Positions 8,844-16,918 of a DNA stretch of 64,000 nucleotides are shown here, in pieces. A program made the translations under genes and the position numbers. The DNA comes from JBGPTK01 sp963797765 (GTDB taxonomy: Bacteria > Acidobacteriota > Terriglobia > Acidiferrales > UBA7541), in contig CAWCQU010000002.1 of the NCBI GenBank assembly GCA_963797765.1, positions 930,001-994,000 on the forward strand, given 5' to 3'. The notes below the pieces were generated by a model. It was not told where the DNA came from. It made no database searches and saw only the letters and a program-made list of their open reading frames with translations. Each line of letters starts with the position of its first letter. Within the stretch, counting starts at the first letter, position 1.

Positions 8844-9725
8844 CTAATTCTTCTTCCAAAATTTCGCTACCGCCGCATAATCCACATCTTCCTTGGTCGC
8901 GGCCTTCACAGCGCTGTAAGTCTCATGCGCCGCTTTCGTAGCCGGCAGTGCCACGTTATTCTCTTTCGCCAAGTCCACCGCCAGTCCCAGATCCTTCAGC
9001 ATCAGCCGCAGCGGAAAACTTGGCGCGAATTCACCTTTTAAAATTAATGGCGCTTTCACATCCAGCACCGGCGCGCGTCCCATGCTCAATTGCATTACTT
9101 CCATCAATCGTTCTGCCTGCACGCCCGCGCTCGTCACCAGCGTGATCGCTTCCGCCAACGCTTGCACCTCCAGCGCCAGAATCGCATTTGTCGCGATCTT
9201 CACCGTTTGCCCCGCGCCATTTCCCCCCATCAGCAGAAATTTCTTCCCCACGGCGCTCAACACCGGCTCAACCCGGTCGAGCACTTCGCGTTTTCCGCCC
9301 ACCATGAAAACCAGTTCGCCTTTCTCCGCGCCCCATGTGCCGCCCGTCAGCGGCGCGTCCAGAAAATCCACGCCGCGCTCGGCGCACGCCGCGGCCACCC
9401 GCTGCGCCAGCGACGGCGATACCGTGCTCGAATCAATCAGCACACTGCCCCGGCGCAAACCTGCCAGTGCTCCTGATGACGATCCCTTTTCTCCCCACAA
9501 AACCTGCTCCAGCGCCGCCGGATCGCTCACAATCGTAATCAGCACATCCGCCGCTGCCGCCGCCTCTTTCGGTGACGCCGCAAACGTCGCGCCTTGCTGC
9601 ACCAGTTCATCCGCCTTCTCCCGCGTGCGATTCCACACCACCAGCGGAAATCCCGCCTTCAGCAAATTCCGTCCCATGGGCTTGCCTATCAATCCCAATC
9701 CGATCAGTCCAATCGTTTGCTTCAT
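8844..9725 (-). CDS. Beta-hydroxyacid dehydrogenase family oxidoreductase
   Basis: The 293-residue protein has the N-terminal NAD(P) motif GLIGLGLIGKPMGRNLL, the substrate loop DAPLTGGTWGAEKGEL, and the catalytic lysine block GNGAGQTVKIATNAI. These define the 3-hydroxyisobutyrate dehydrogenase / tartronate-semialdehyde reductase (GarR-like) family. The exact hydroxyacid cannot be assigned. The ATG at 9725 is chosen because GGGAGGA lies directly upstream; a TTG 24 bases further out would put that ribosome binding site inside the protein. It forms a single-gene unit. Confidence 0.85.
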   Translation of the reverse strand: MKQTIGLIGLGLIGKPMGRNLLKAGFPLVVWNRTREKADELVQQGATFAASPKEAAAAADVLITIVSDPAALEQVLWGEKGSSSGALAGLRRGSVLIDSSTVSPSLAQRVAAACAERGVDFLDAPLTGGTWGAEKGELVFMVGGKREVLDRVEPVLSAVGKKFLLMGGNGAGQTVKIATNAILALEVQALAEAITLVTSAGVQAERLMEVMQLSMGRAPVLDVKAPLILKGEFAPSFPLRLMLKDLGLAVDLAKENNVALPATKAAHETYSAVKAATKEDVDYAAVAKFWKKN

Positions 9726-9890
9726 CCGTTCCTCCCTTTTCGTCCTCAAATATAACCCGCGGGGAAACGGATTCGCAAAACACGTTCTAGGGCCGGAAGC
9801 CGCCGTAAGATCCGTTGGGTTGATTAACAGAAATTCAGAAACATCAAATCAGATTAGAAATCGGTGCTGTCCTAATTTGAGATTGATTAG

Positions 9891-9911
9891 GTTTTTAGGG
9901 GGTCGGAGCTT
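9891..9911 (-). repeat. Dispersed repeat, family B
   Basis: The 21 bases here are the exact reverse complement of 48178-48198, with core TAGGGGGTCGGAGCTT. Decayed copies lie at 25886-25913 and 58177-58201. Confidence 0.65.
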
Positions 9912-9946
9912 TAGAGTTTGTGTGCCAACGCCAAACAGGGTTGGTC

Positions 9947-9980
9947 GTGTAGCGCCACCCTTCAGGGTGGCATCTTTAGT
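9947..9980 (+). repeat. Dispersed repeat, family E
   Basis: GCGCCACCCT at 9953-9962 is followed closely by AGGGTGGCATCTTT, forming an inverted repeat (CCACCCT/AGGGTGG). The same two blocks, with a longer middle, form 54187-54240. Confidence 0.6.
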
Positions 9981-10078
9981 TTCAACTACATGGCTGAATG
10001 CGCGCAGGCATAACGACAACCAGAACCGAGTTACCACACAGAATCTTTAGCTCCGACATCAGCGTGCACAAAAGAAGT

Positions 10079-10096
10079 GGGCTTAAGCCCCTGAAG
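10079..10096 (-). repeat. Dispersed repeat, family C
   Basis: GGGCTTAAGCCCCTGAAG matches 48129-48146 in reverse complement at 17 of 18 positions and contains a GGGCTTAAGCCC palindrome. Confidence 0.6.
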
Positions 10097-10150
10097 CTCC
10101 ACGCAGAAAGGATTGTCACCACGTGACGGCGGGTCAAACTAGGGCATTAC

Positions 10151-10432
10151 CTAAAAATCGGTGCGTTGGGGGGACCGTGGCGCTGGATTCTGCTCCCGGG
10201 AAGAAGTCGCGGGCGCGTCGGGACTATTCGAATGTTCGGAAATCCGTGCAATACAGGGATAAGGAATTTCCAGGCGTAGAGTTTTCGTTGTTCCGCTCTG
10301 GACAAACCGTTCTTCCAGGAAGATCGACTTCCCGGAATCCTGCACCAGCATGCCGCTGGCGGACAATTGAATGTCGCTGGCGCGATACTGAACGTCTACG
10401 TGTTTACCTTTGAGTACATTATATCGGGACAT
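10151..10432 (-). CDS. Small hypothetical protein
   Basis: The 93-residue frame starts at an ATG and has an alternating strand-like pattern (KHVDVQYRASDIQLSASG, then KSIFLEERFV and LRLEIPYPCIARI), followed by a polar tail. The pattern resembles a small beta-barrel or PilZ-like fold, but no motif allows a call. There is no clear ribosome binding site, which lowers confidence. Codon composition and the plausible strand pattern argue for a real gene. The zinc-ribbon gene lies upstream on the same strand, 131 bases away. Confidence 0.5.
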   Translation of the reverse strand: MSRYNVLKGKHVDVQYRASDIQLSASGMLVQDSGKSIFLEERFVQSGTTKTLRLEIPYPCIARISEHSNSPDAPATSSREQNPAPRSPQRTDF

Positions 10433-10563
10433 ACGTAAAGTTTCACAGTAGTACGAAAATCCGTCAATAGTACGATTCGGTGGTTCGTACTATCAGCAAC
10501 CTGTCCTTTCCCCTTCATCACAGCTCAAAATACCAGCCGATCCTCTGCCAGGAACGTCCAAAT

Positions 10564-10926
10564 TCAGTGGTGCCCGCCGCCATGCCCCGCCGCTGGCTCC
10601 TCGTGAGTCATCACGGGCAACGCCTCCTCAGCCTTCAATCGCAAATCGCCTGTGAGCATCAATACCAGGGGCGCAACGATACTGAGCGCCAAAAATCCAT
10701 AGACCAGCGGCAGCAGCCATCCCAGCATTTCTCCTCCCGATCTTCTTGCCGCAAAAAAATAAACCGCCGCGCCCGCCGCCAGCCCCGCGGCGATAGCAAG
10801 ATTCCGGCTCACTCCTGCAATTTCCAGCGGCCGCTGGCAGCCGGGGCATACCAGATCATAAGAGTGCGCCACCACCGCGCCCGCCGGCACAACCGTCAAA
10901 CAATAGGGACACTTGCGAATCGCCAC
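10564..10926 (-). CDS. Zinc-ribbon membrane protein
   Basis: The 120-residue protein begins with a zinc-ribbon made of CPYC and CPGC about 22 residues apart. Two membrane segments follow (about residues 43-60 and 70-93), then a histidine-rich tail (GHGGGHH). The start is GTG at 10926, with AGGAGG a few bases upstream; an in-frame extension would bury that site. Such proteins are common and uncharacterised. It follows the RNase R gene on the same strand with an 84-base gap and could be cotranscribed. Confidence 0.75.
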   Translation of the reverse strand: MAIRKCPYCLTVVPAGAVVAHSYDLVCPGCQRPLEIAGVSRNLAIAAGLAAGAAVYFFAARRSGGEMLGWLLPLVYGFLALSIVAPLVLMLTGDLRLKAEEALPVMTHEEPAAGHGGGHH

Positions 10927-11010
10927 TGAACCTCCTCCTAAAAGAACAAGAAGCCTACCGGAATCTCCACCAGCTGAAAAGGCTTCGTTTGCTTCCAAGA
11001 AACGCGAAAA

Positions 11011-13513
11011 TCACGCCGCCGGTACCAGCGAGAATTCCACCCGTAAGCGGAATGGATCGATCCGGTCCGCCCGCACTCGTACCCGGTCGCCCAAATGAAA
11101 GCTTCGCCGCCCCCGCGCAGTCACAATCGCCTGATCCTGTTCCCTGTAAAAACACCTCTCGCCGGCCGCTTCCTCCAGATGATCGATCGGCACCAGCCCC
11201 TCGACAAAAATTTCAATCAACTCAACGAAGAATCCGAATTTCTGCACCGAAATAATCAGCGCATCATATTCGTCGCCCAAATGCTGCTCCATGTACTGCG
11301 CCGTCTTCCAATCCATCAAATCGCGTTCGGCCAGATCGGCCCGCCTCTCCGCGTCGGACGATTCCGTGGCAACCGATTCCAGGTCGCTCCGTTTATAGGG
11401 TCCCAGCGATGCTGCCGGACGCTCTTCTTTCCCGCGGTCGTGTTGGAACGAAATGTGCGGAGCCACCGCCCCAGGATTTTCCAGCGCCCATTTCAGCGTG
11501 CGGTGCACGATCAAATCCGGATACCGCCGGATCGGTGAAGTAAAATGCGTGTATTCATCCGTCGCCAGCGCAAAATGCCCCAGCGGATCGACGGCGTAAC
11601 GCGCTTGCTTCAGCGAACGCAACATTAAATACGAGACAATTCGTTCCTCCGGCTTTCCTGTGATTTTCTTCGTCAATCGCTGGTAATGCTGCGGAAGAAT
11701 TTCAATCTCATCCGCGGCAGGCAGCTTCACTTCCATCGGACGCATGCGCCCGTGCCCGCCGCGATGCGGCCCGCGCGCTGCCGCCTTCACTTTTCCGTGT
11801 CTTACCGCCACGCGCCGCTCCACCAAGTCTTCCACGCCCAGCGTGTAGCCGAACGCGTGCGCCAACCCCTCGAATTCCATCACTTTTTTCGGATCGGGCT
11901 TTTCATGCACGCGATGCAGCGAAGCAATTCCCCGGCGCTCCAGATAACTCGCCACCGCCTCATTTGCCGCCAGCATGAACTCCTCGATAATCCTGTGCGC
12001 GATATTTCGATCGCTTCGCCCGATCGAAACCATCCGCCCCATTTCATCGAATTCAATCACTCGTTCCGGCAAATCGAAATCGATCGAGCCGCGCTTGGCG
12101 CGCTGTGAATTCAGCAGCAGCGCCAATTCGCGCATCAGCCGGAATTCATCCGCCAACGCCGCGTAACGTTCCAGCATTTCCGGGTCGCCTTCCAGCACCT
12201 TGTTCACGTTCGTATACGTCATTCGCTCCGCCGACCGAATCACTCCCGGCATGAAGTCCGCGCGAACAACATCGCCTTTCGCATCAATCTCCATCAGCGC
12301 CGACATCACCAGCCGGTCCACCTGCGGCCTCAACGAGCAGATTCCGTTCGATAGTTCCTCGGGCAGCATCGGCACGGCACGGCCAGGAAAATAAGCGGAC
12401 GTGCCGCGCAGCCGCGCTTCCCGGTCCAGCGGCGATCCGCGGCGAACATAACTGGCCACGTCCGCAATATGAACCTGCAGCTCGTAATTCCCGTTCGCCA
12501 GCCATTTCACGTGCACGGCATCGTCGAAATCCTTCGCCGTTTCCCCGTCAATCGTCACAATCGGCAAATCACGAAAGTCGCGCCTGCCCCGCAGCTCCGC
12601 TTCACTCACCTGCTGCGGAATCGCTCGCGCCTCTTCCAGCACTTCAACCGGAAAAATGTTCGGCAGGTGATGCTTGCGAATGATGATTTCAATATCGACT
12701 CCGATCTCGCCCGGCCGTCCCAGTATCTCCACCACTCGTGCCGCGGGCGCCACGCTCCCTTTCGGAAAGCGCGTCAATTCAACATTCACCACCGCGCCTT
12801 CCAGTTCCGGCAGCCGCGCGCGCGGTCCGGCTGTACCGCCAATTTTCTCGCGCAGCACCGGAGTCAATTCTTCGCCCGGGGGAATCACAATTTCGTGATG
12901 CAGCCTTGCGTCATACGGAAGCACTACATTCCCGCGCGGCCCGTAGCGAAATAGCCCGACGACTGTGGGATGGGCGCGATTCACCACGCGCACGATGCGT
13001 CCTTCCGCGCGCCCATCGCGTCCGCGCCGGTCGATCCGCGCCAGCACGCGGTCGCCGTGCATCGCGTCGCCCATTTGATCGCGGCCGATAAACAAGTCGC
13101 CATCCATCCACGGCACCGCCTGTGCCGGAACCACAAATCCATATCCGTCTCGATGCGCCACCAGCCGCCCCTCGATCAGATTCGGATCGCGCCCCGCGCG
13201 TGGCAGCGAATCTTCACCCCGATTCTTTCGCCTGCACATGCCGCTCTGGACTCTCCGCTGCTTTCTCCGCTTTGCGGCTTTGGCCTGCCAGGCGAAAGCG
13301 CCCCGCACGTGGCTCTTCGACTTTTCCTATGCGTTTCAGGCGCGAAAGTATCTTCGGCAGATCCCGCCTCCCGCGATGGCGCAGTCCCAGCGCTTGGGCA
13401 ATCTCTCTCTCGCTCGCCGGCTGCGCGCTGTTCCTCAAAAAATCCACGACGCCTTCGAGTGTCACTTCAGGAAGGCGGATCTTTGTTTCGCGTGACTCTT
13501 TATGGCGGGTCAT
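11011..13513 (-). CDS. rnr: Ribonuclease R (frameshifted)
   Basis: RNase R is a 3'-to-5' exoribonuclease that degrades structured RNA. Visible domains, in order, are an N-terminal winged helix (LEGVVDFLRN ... EREIAQALGLRHRGRRDLPK), cold-shock-like domains (EGRLVAHRDGYGFVVP), the RNB catalytic domain with metal-binding aspartates in TAKDFDDAVHV, and a C-terminal S1 domain (VQKFGFFVELIEIFVEGLV). The winged helix lies in a different frame from the rest. One surplus base in the CCCC run at 13217-13220 explains the break; removing it gives a continuous 833-residue protein of normal length. If the break were real, translation of the catalytic part would need an internal start near 13239. The ATG at 13513 begins the winged helix. 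Confidence 0.88.
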
Positions 13514-13695
13514 TTTCCTTTTCTACAGGCCGCACTTGTCCTGATTCGGCGGCGGCCTTCGCCGTCATTGTACCTGTCTTCGAGCCCCGCCTGCCGCCGC
13601 AACTTTATTCGGCCACCCGGGTTAAAACCAGCAAGGAAGCTGAGCTCTCGCCGTTTGCCTCCTTCAAGGCGCAAAGCGTGAGCCGGACGTATACC

Positions 13696-13722
13696 GGGGG
13701 CGGTCCGAACCCGCCCCCTTTT
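13696..13722 (+). terminator. Rho-independent terminator-like hairpin
   Basis: GGGGGCGG at 13696-13703 pairs exactly with CCGCCCCC at 13711-13718 around a 7-base loop, and TTTT follows. No plus-strand gene ends here, so it may shield the TPR gene from upstream or antisense transcription. It could also be another REP-like repeat. Confidence 0.5.
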
Positions 13723-13724
13723 CT

Positions 13725-13744
13725 CCCGCCGCCAGGCGGGTTTT
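13725..13744 (+). terminator. Second hairpin with T-run
   Basis: CCCGCC at 13725-13730 pairs with GGCGGG at 13735-13740 around GCCA, then TTTT. It lies directly behind the previous hairpin. Confidence 0.4.
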
Positions 13745-13824
13745 CCGAACCAAGCGCCAGCAATCGCATACCCATTTCCGCTTTGGCATCGGCTCGGTTA
13801 AACTGCAATCCAGTGAATCGTTGA

Positions 13825-15172
13825 ATGCCAAATCGTTTCCGCGCGCGAAATCCAATTCGAGAAATCCTGGCCACCCTCCTCTGCTGCACAATTTCCGCCA
13901 GCGCCAGCCCCGCCGATTTCTCTGTAGGGGCCGGCTTCAGCCGCGCCCGCGGGCCGCGCTGGTATCGCCAGGCTTCAGTTCATCCCGAGCTCCGAAGGGC
14001 CGCGCCCCTCTTTTATCGCTGTATTAAATCCCTCCGCCCAATCTCCCCCGCTAAAAGTCCGTCCCGACGACGCCCCCACCCGCGAAGGCTTTGAGCGTTT
14101 CTACAACAATGACTACGAAGCGGCCATCGCCCATTTCGAGCAAGCGCAAAAAGCCCACCCCGACGATCCCTTCGCCGCGAATCATCTATTGCAAGCCGTT
14201 CTGGTGCGCGAACTCGACCGCGAAGGCGCCCTCAGCGCCCAACTTTACGTGGGAGATGAATTTCTCCGCGCCACAAAAGTTCCGCTCGATCCTAAAATCC
14301 GATCCCGCATTGAAGAACTGATCGCCCGTGCCATCGAACTATCCGGCCAGCAACTCAAAGCGAATCCCAGCGATGCGGACGCGCTCTACGCCCGCGGAGC
14401 CACTCGCGCTCTTCGCGCCATCTACGAAGGCCTGATCGACAAATCATGGTTTTCCGCGCTGCGCAGCGCGCTCGCCGCCTATCACGATCACCAGCGCGTG
14501 CTCGAAATCTCGCCCAATTACAGCGACGCAAAATTGGTCGTCGGCGTTTACAACTACGTGGTCGCCGCTTTGCCCTTGTACGAAAAAATTGCCGCGTTTC
14601 TCTTGGCCATCACCGGAAGCAAGACAAAAGGCATCGAGGATGTCCGCCAGGCCGCAAACTCCGGCGGCGAGGCTAGCGTCGATGCAAAAACAGCTCTATC
14701 GCTGTTTCTCGCGCGCGAACATCAATACCCCGAAGCCATTCAACTCATGCACGGCCTCTACGGAACCTATCCTCACAATTTTCACTTTGGTCTTTGGGAA
14801 GCCGACCTGCTCCGCGCCTCCGGCAACCTCCCGGAATCCGTGGCCGCCTATCGAAATTTGCTCGTGCTCGCGCAACAAGGCTTCTTCCCCAACGCGCGAG
14901 CCGGCAAGGCCGCTTACGGCCTGGGCGAATCCTTCCGCCTGCAGCAAAAGTATCAAGACGCAGCGGAATCATTTGAATCCGCCGCGCTATTATCCAGTTC
15001 CGATGCGCAAATCACCGCTCGCGCGAAACTTTCCGCCGGTGAAATGTACGATTTGCAGCAGAAACGCGACGAAGCAGTGAAAAATTACAAGGAAGTCGTC
15101 GCGCTGGCTGCCGATTCCGTGGAAGCCCAGGAAGCGCGACGCCTGCTGAAACAGCCGTATCGCTTTCCTTAA
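13825..15172 (+). CDS. Secreted TPR protein (frameshifted, repeat-interrupted)
   Basis: From the ATG at 13825 the first 33 codons give a signal peptide (IREILATLLCCTISASAS). Repeat A/related sequence follows at 13924-14014. The main protein lies in the next frame, which opens at 13928 and has no start codon of its own before a TTG at 14189. It contains tetratricopeptide-like helices from FERFYNNDYEAAIAHFEQA to the C-terminus near 15169 (YPEAIQLMHGLYG, QQKYQDAAESFESAA, KRDEAVKNYKEVV). One surplus base between about 13928 and 14090, for example in CCCC or TTTT near 14006-14014, would join the two. Function is unknown; TPR proteins mediate protein contacts. A shorter product from 14189 would lack the export signal. 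Confidence 0.65.
13924..14014 (+). repeat. Dispersed repeat A inside the TPR gene
   Basis: The block GTAGGGGCCGGCTTCAGCC is followed by CGAGCTCCGAAGGGCCGCGC, the same order as near 25346 and 25752. It sits between the signal-peptide codons and the TPR domain and overlaps the frame change. Confidence 0.6.
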
Positions 15173-15378
15173 GTTGGTTACCTGACATTTTGCATTCTTA
15201 ATGAAGCCAGTTCCGCAAACGCACCGTCCCGCTCCGTTAATGAATTGAAACGGCTGCCACCTTATCTTCCGCTTTGCGTCTATCTTGTGATAACTTTGCG
15301 TTCCCTTGGGACGCCCGGCGCTGAGGGTGAAATACGTTCAGCGTGCCGCAGGGAAAAGTTCGTCAAGGAATTTAGACC

Positions 15379-16833
15379 ATGCCTATGCAAGAACGATTTG
15401 CTTCCTGGATCCGCCCGATCCTCTATCTCGGCCGAAACACGATTTCGCTCGTCGGTGTAGTGCTCACCACCAGCGGCGCCATAGCGATGATTGCCTACTG
15501 GGTCTTCGAAATTGTTCTCGGCGGCGGCGCGGCGAGTTCGCCTTATTCCGGAATCATCTTCTTCCTGGCTTTGCCCAGCTTCTTTGTCATCGGCCTGATT
15601 CTGATTCCGATCGGTATAATTTTACGCCGCCGGCAACTGGTGGCTCGCGGCGAATTGCCGTCCGTCTATCCCAAATTCGACCTGCGTGATCCGTTCATCA
15701 TGCGTTCGGCGGAATTGGTGACCATCGCCACCATCCTCAATTTCATGATTCTCAGTGTGGCCTCTTACCGCGCCACCGAATACATGGATTCAGCTACCTT
15801 CTGCGGACAAGCCTGCCACACCGTGATGCAGCCTGAATACACGGCCTACCTCGATTCCCCGCACGCCCGAGTGGAATGCGTTCAGTGCCACATCGGCCCG
15901 GGAGCGGGATGGTTTGTCCGTTCCAAAGTTTCCGGCTTGCGCCAGGTGTACGCGGTCACCTTCCACACGTATCACCGCCCCATTCCCACGCCCGTGAAGT
16001 ATCTTCGCCCCGCGCGCGGAACCTGTGAGCAATGCCACTGGCCCCAGCGCTTCGAGGGCGACAAAGTATTGATTCGCACGAAATATTCCGAGGATGAAAA
16101 GAATACAGCCCTCACCACGGTATTGGTGATGAAGATCGGCGGTCACACTTGGCAGGGAGGCGTCGGCATCCACGGCAGGCATCTCGATACCAACGCGCCC
16201 ATCACTTATGTTTCCACGGATGAGCAACGCGAGACGATTCCGCAGGTCACTCAACTCAGTGCGGATGGAAAGCTCGTCGTTTTCCAATCCACTGATTCCA
16301 AACCCACCAGCGAGGAATTGGCGCGCGGCGATCATCGCACCATGGATTGCGTGGACTGCCATAATCGGCCTACCCACGCATTCCAATTGCCCGATCATGC
16401 GCTGGATTTAGCCATGTCGCAGGGTCAGATCAATACCAGCCTGCCTTACATTAAGAAGAAATCTCTCGAATTGCTGAAGGCCGATTATCCCGACCGCGCC
16501 GCCGCGGCCCAGCAAATTCCCTCCGCCATTTCCGCGTTTTATCGCGCCAGCTATCCGGATGTGTATGCCCAGCATCGCGATCAAGTGGAAACCGCGGCCG
16601 AGAAAGTGAAGGCGATCTACCTTCGTAACATTTTCCCCGAAATGAAAATTACCTGGGGAACGCACCTTAGCAATCTGGGCCACATGGATTCCAACGGTTG
16701 CTTCCGCTGCCATGACGGAAGTCATACCAGCGCCGGCGGCCAAACGATTCCGAATGATTGCTCCACCTGCCACAATATTCTGGCCATGGACGAAAAGGAC
16801 CCCAAAATTCTCAGCGATCTCGGAATCAAATAG
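15379..16833 (+). CDS. NapC/NirT-type multiheme inner-membrane cytochrome (ImcH-like)
   Basis: The 484-residue protein has three N-terminal membrane segments (about residues 18-45, 57-83 and 108-126). They are followed by a periplasmic domain with one CX3CH site (CGQACH) and five CXXCH sites (CVQCH, CEQCH, CVDCH, CFRCH, CSTCH), giving up to six c-type hemes. The first heme region (FCGQACHTVMQPEY ... VECVQCHIGPG) is typical of the NapC/NirT quinol-oxidising family. Several membrane segments plus extra hemes resemble Geobacter ImcH, which passes quinol electrons to periplasmic carriers. AAGGAA lies about 10 bases before the ATG. It converges on the minus-strand cytochrome operon, so it has its own promoter but a shared role is likely. 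Confidence 0.85.
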   Translation: MPMQERFASWIRPILYLGRNTISLVGVVLTTSGAIAMIAYWVFEIVLGGGAASSPYSGIIFFLALPSFFVIGLILIPIGIILRRRQLVARGELPSVYPKFDLRDPFIMRSAELVTIATILNFMILSVASYRATEYMDSATFCGQACHTVMQPEYTAYLDSPHARVECVQCHIGPGAGWFVRSKVSGLRQVYAVTFHTYHRPIPTPVKYLRPARGTCEQCHWPQRFEGDKVLIRTKYSEDEKNTALTTVLVMKIGGHTWQGGVGIHGRHLDTNAPITYVSTDEQRETIPQVTQLSADGKLVVFQSTDSKPTSEELARGDHRTMDCVDCHNRPTHAFQLPDHALDLAMSQGQINTSLPYIKKKSLELLKADYPDRAAAAQQIPSAISAFYRASYPDVYAQHRDQVETAAEKVKAIYLRNIFPEMKITWGTHLSNLGHMDSNGCFRCHDGSHTSAGGQTIPNDCSTCHNILAMDEKDPKILSDLGIK

Positions 16834-16918
16834 CCTGTTTTAGCAGTGAAACGGCACTCGAATTCTTTTCCGTTATTTCTCTCGGCGCTCTCTGCGCCTC
16901 TGCGGTAATAATTATTTG

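Larger units (their letters stand above)
9750..10150. other. Intergenic region with three repeat families
   Basis: This stretch carries no credible gene. It holds repeat B (9891-9911), repeat E (9947-9980) and repeat C (10079-10096), listed separately. The same B and C repeats recur side by side at 48129-48198. Confidence 0.6.
13514..13824. other. Divergent intergenic region
   Basis: It separates rnr (minus) from the TPR gene (plus). It holds two G/C-rich hairpins followed by T-runs, listed separately. No gene or recognisable promoter box was seen. Confidence 0.5.

Noticed and set aside
15379..16833. Nitrite reductase (NrfH/NirT) partner
   Set aside because: The N-terminal heme region fits NapC/NirT, but no nrfA, nap or nir gene is present, and extra membrane helices favour an ImcH-like role.
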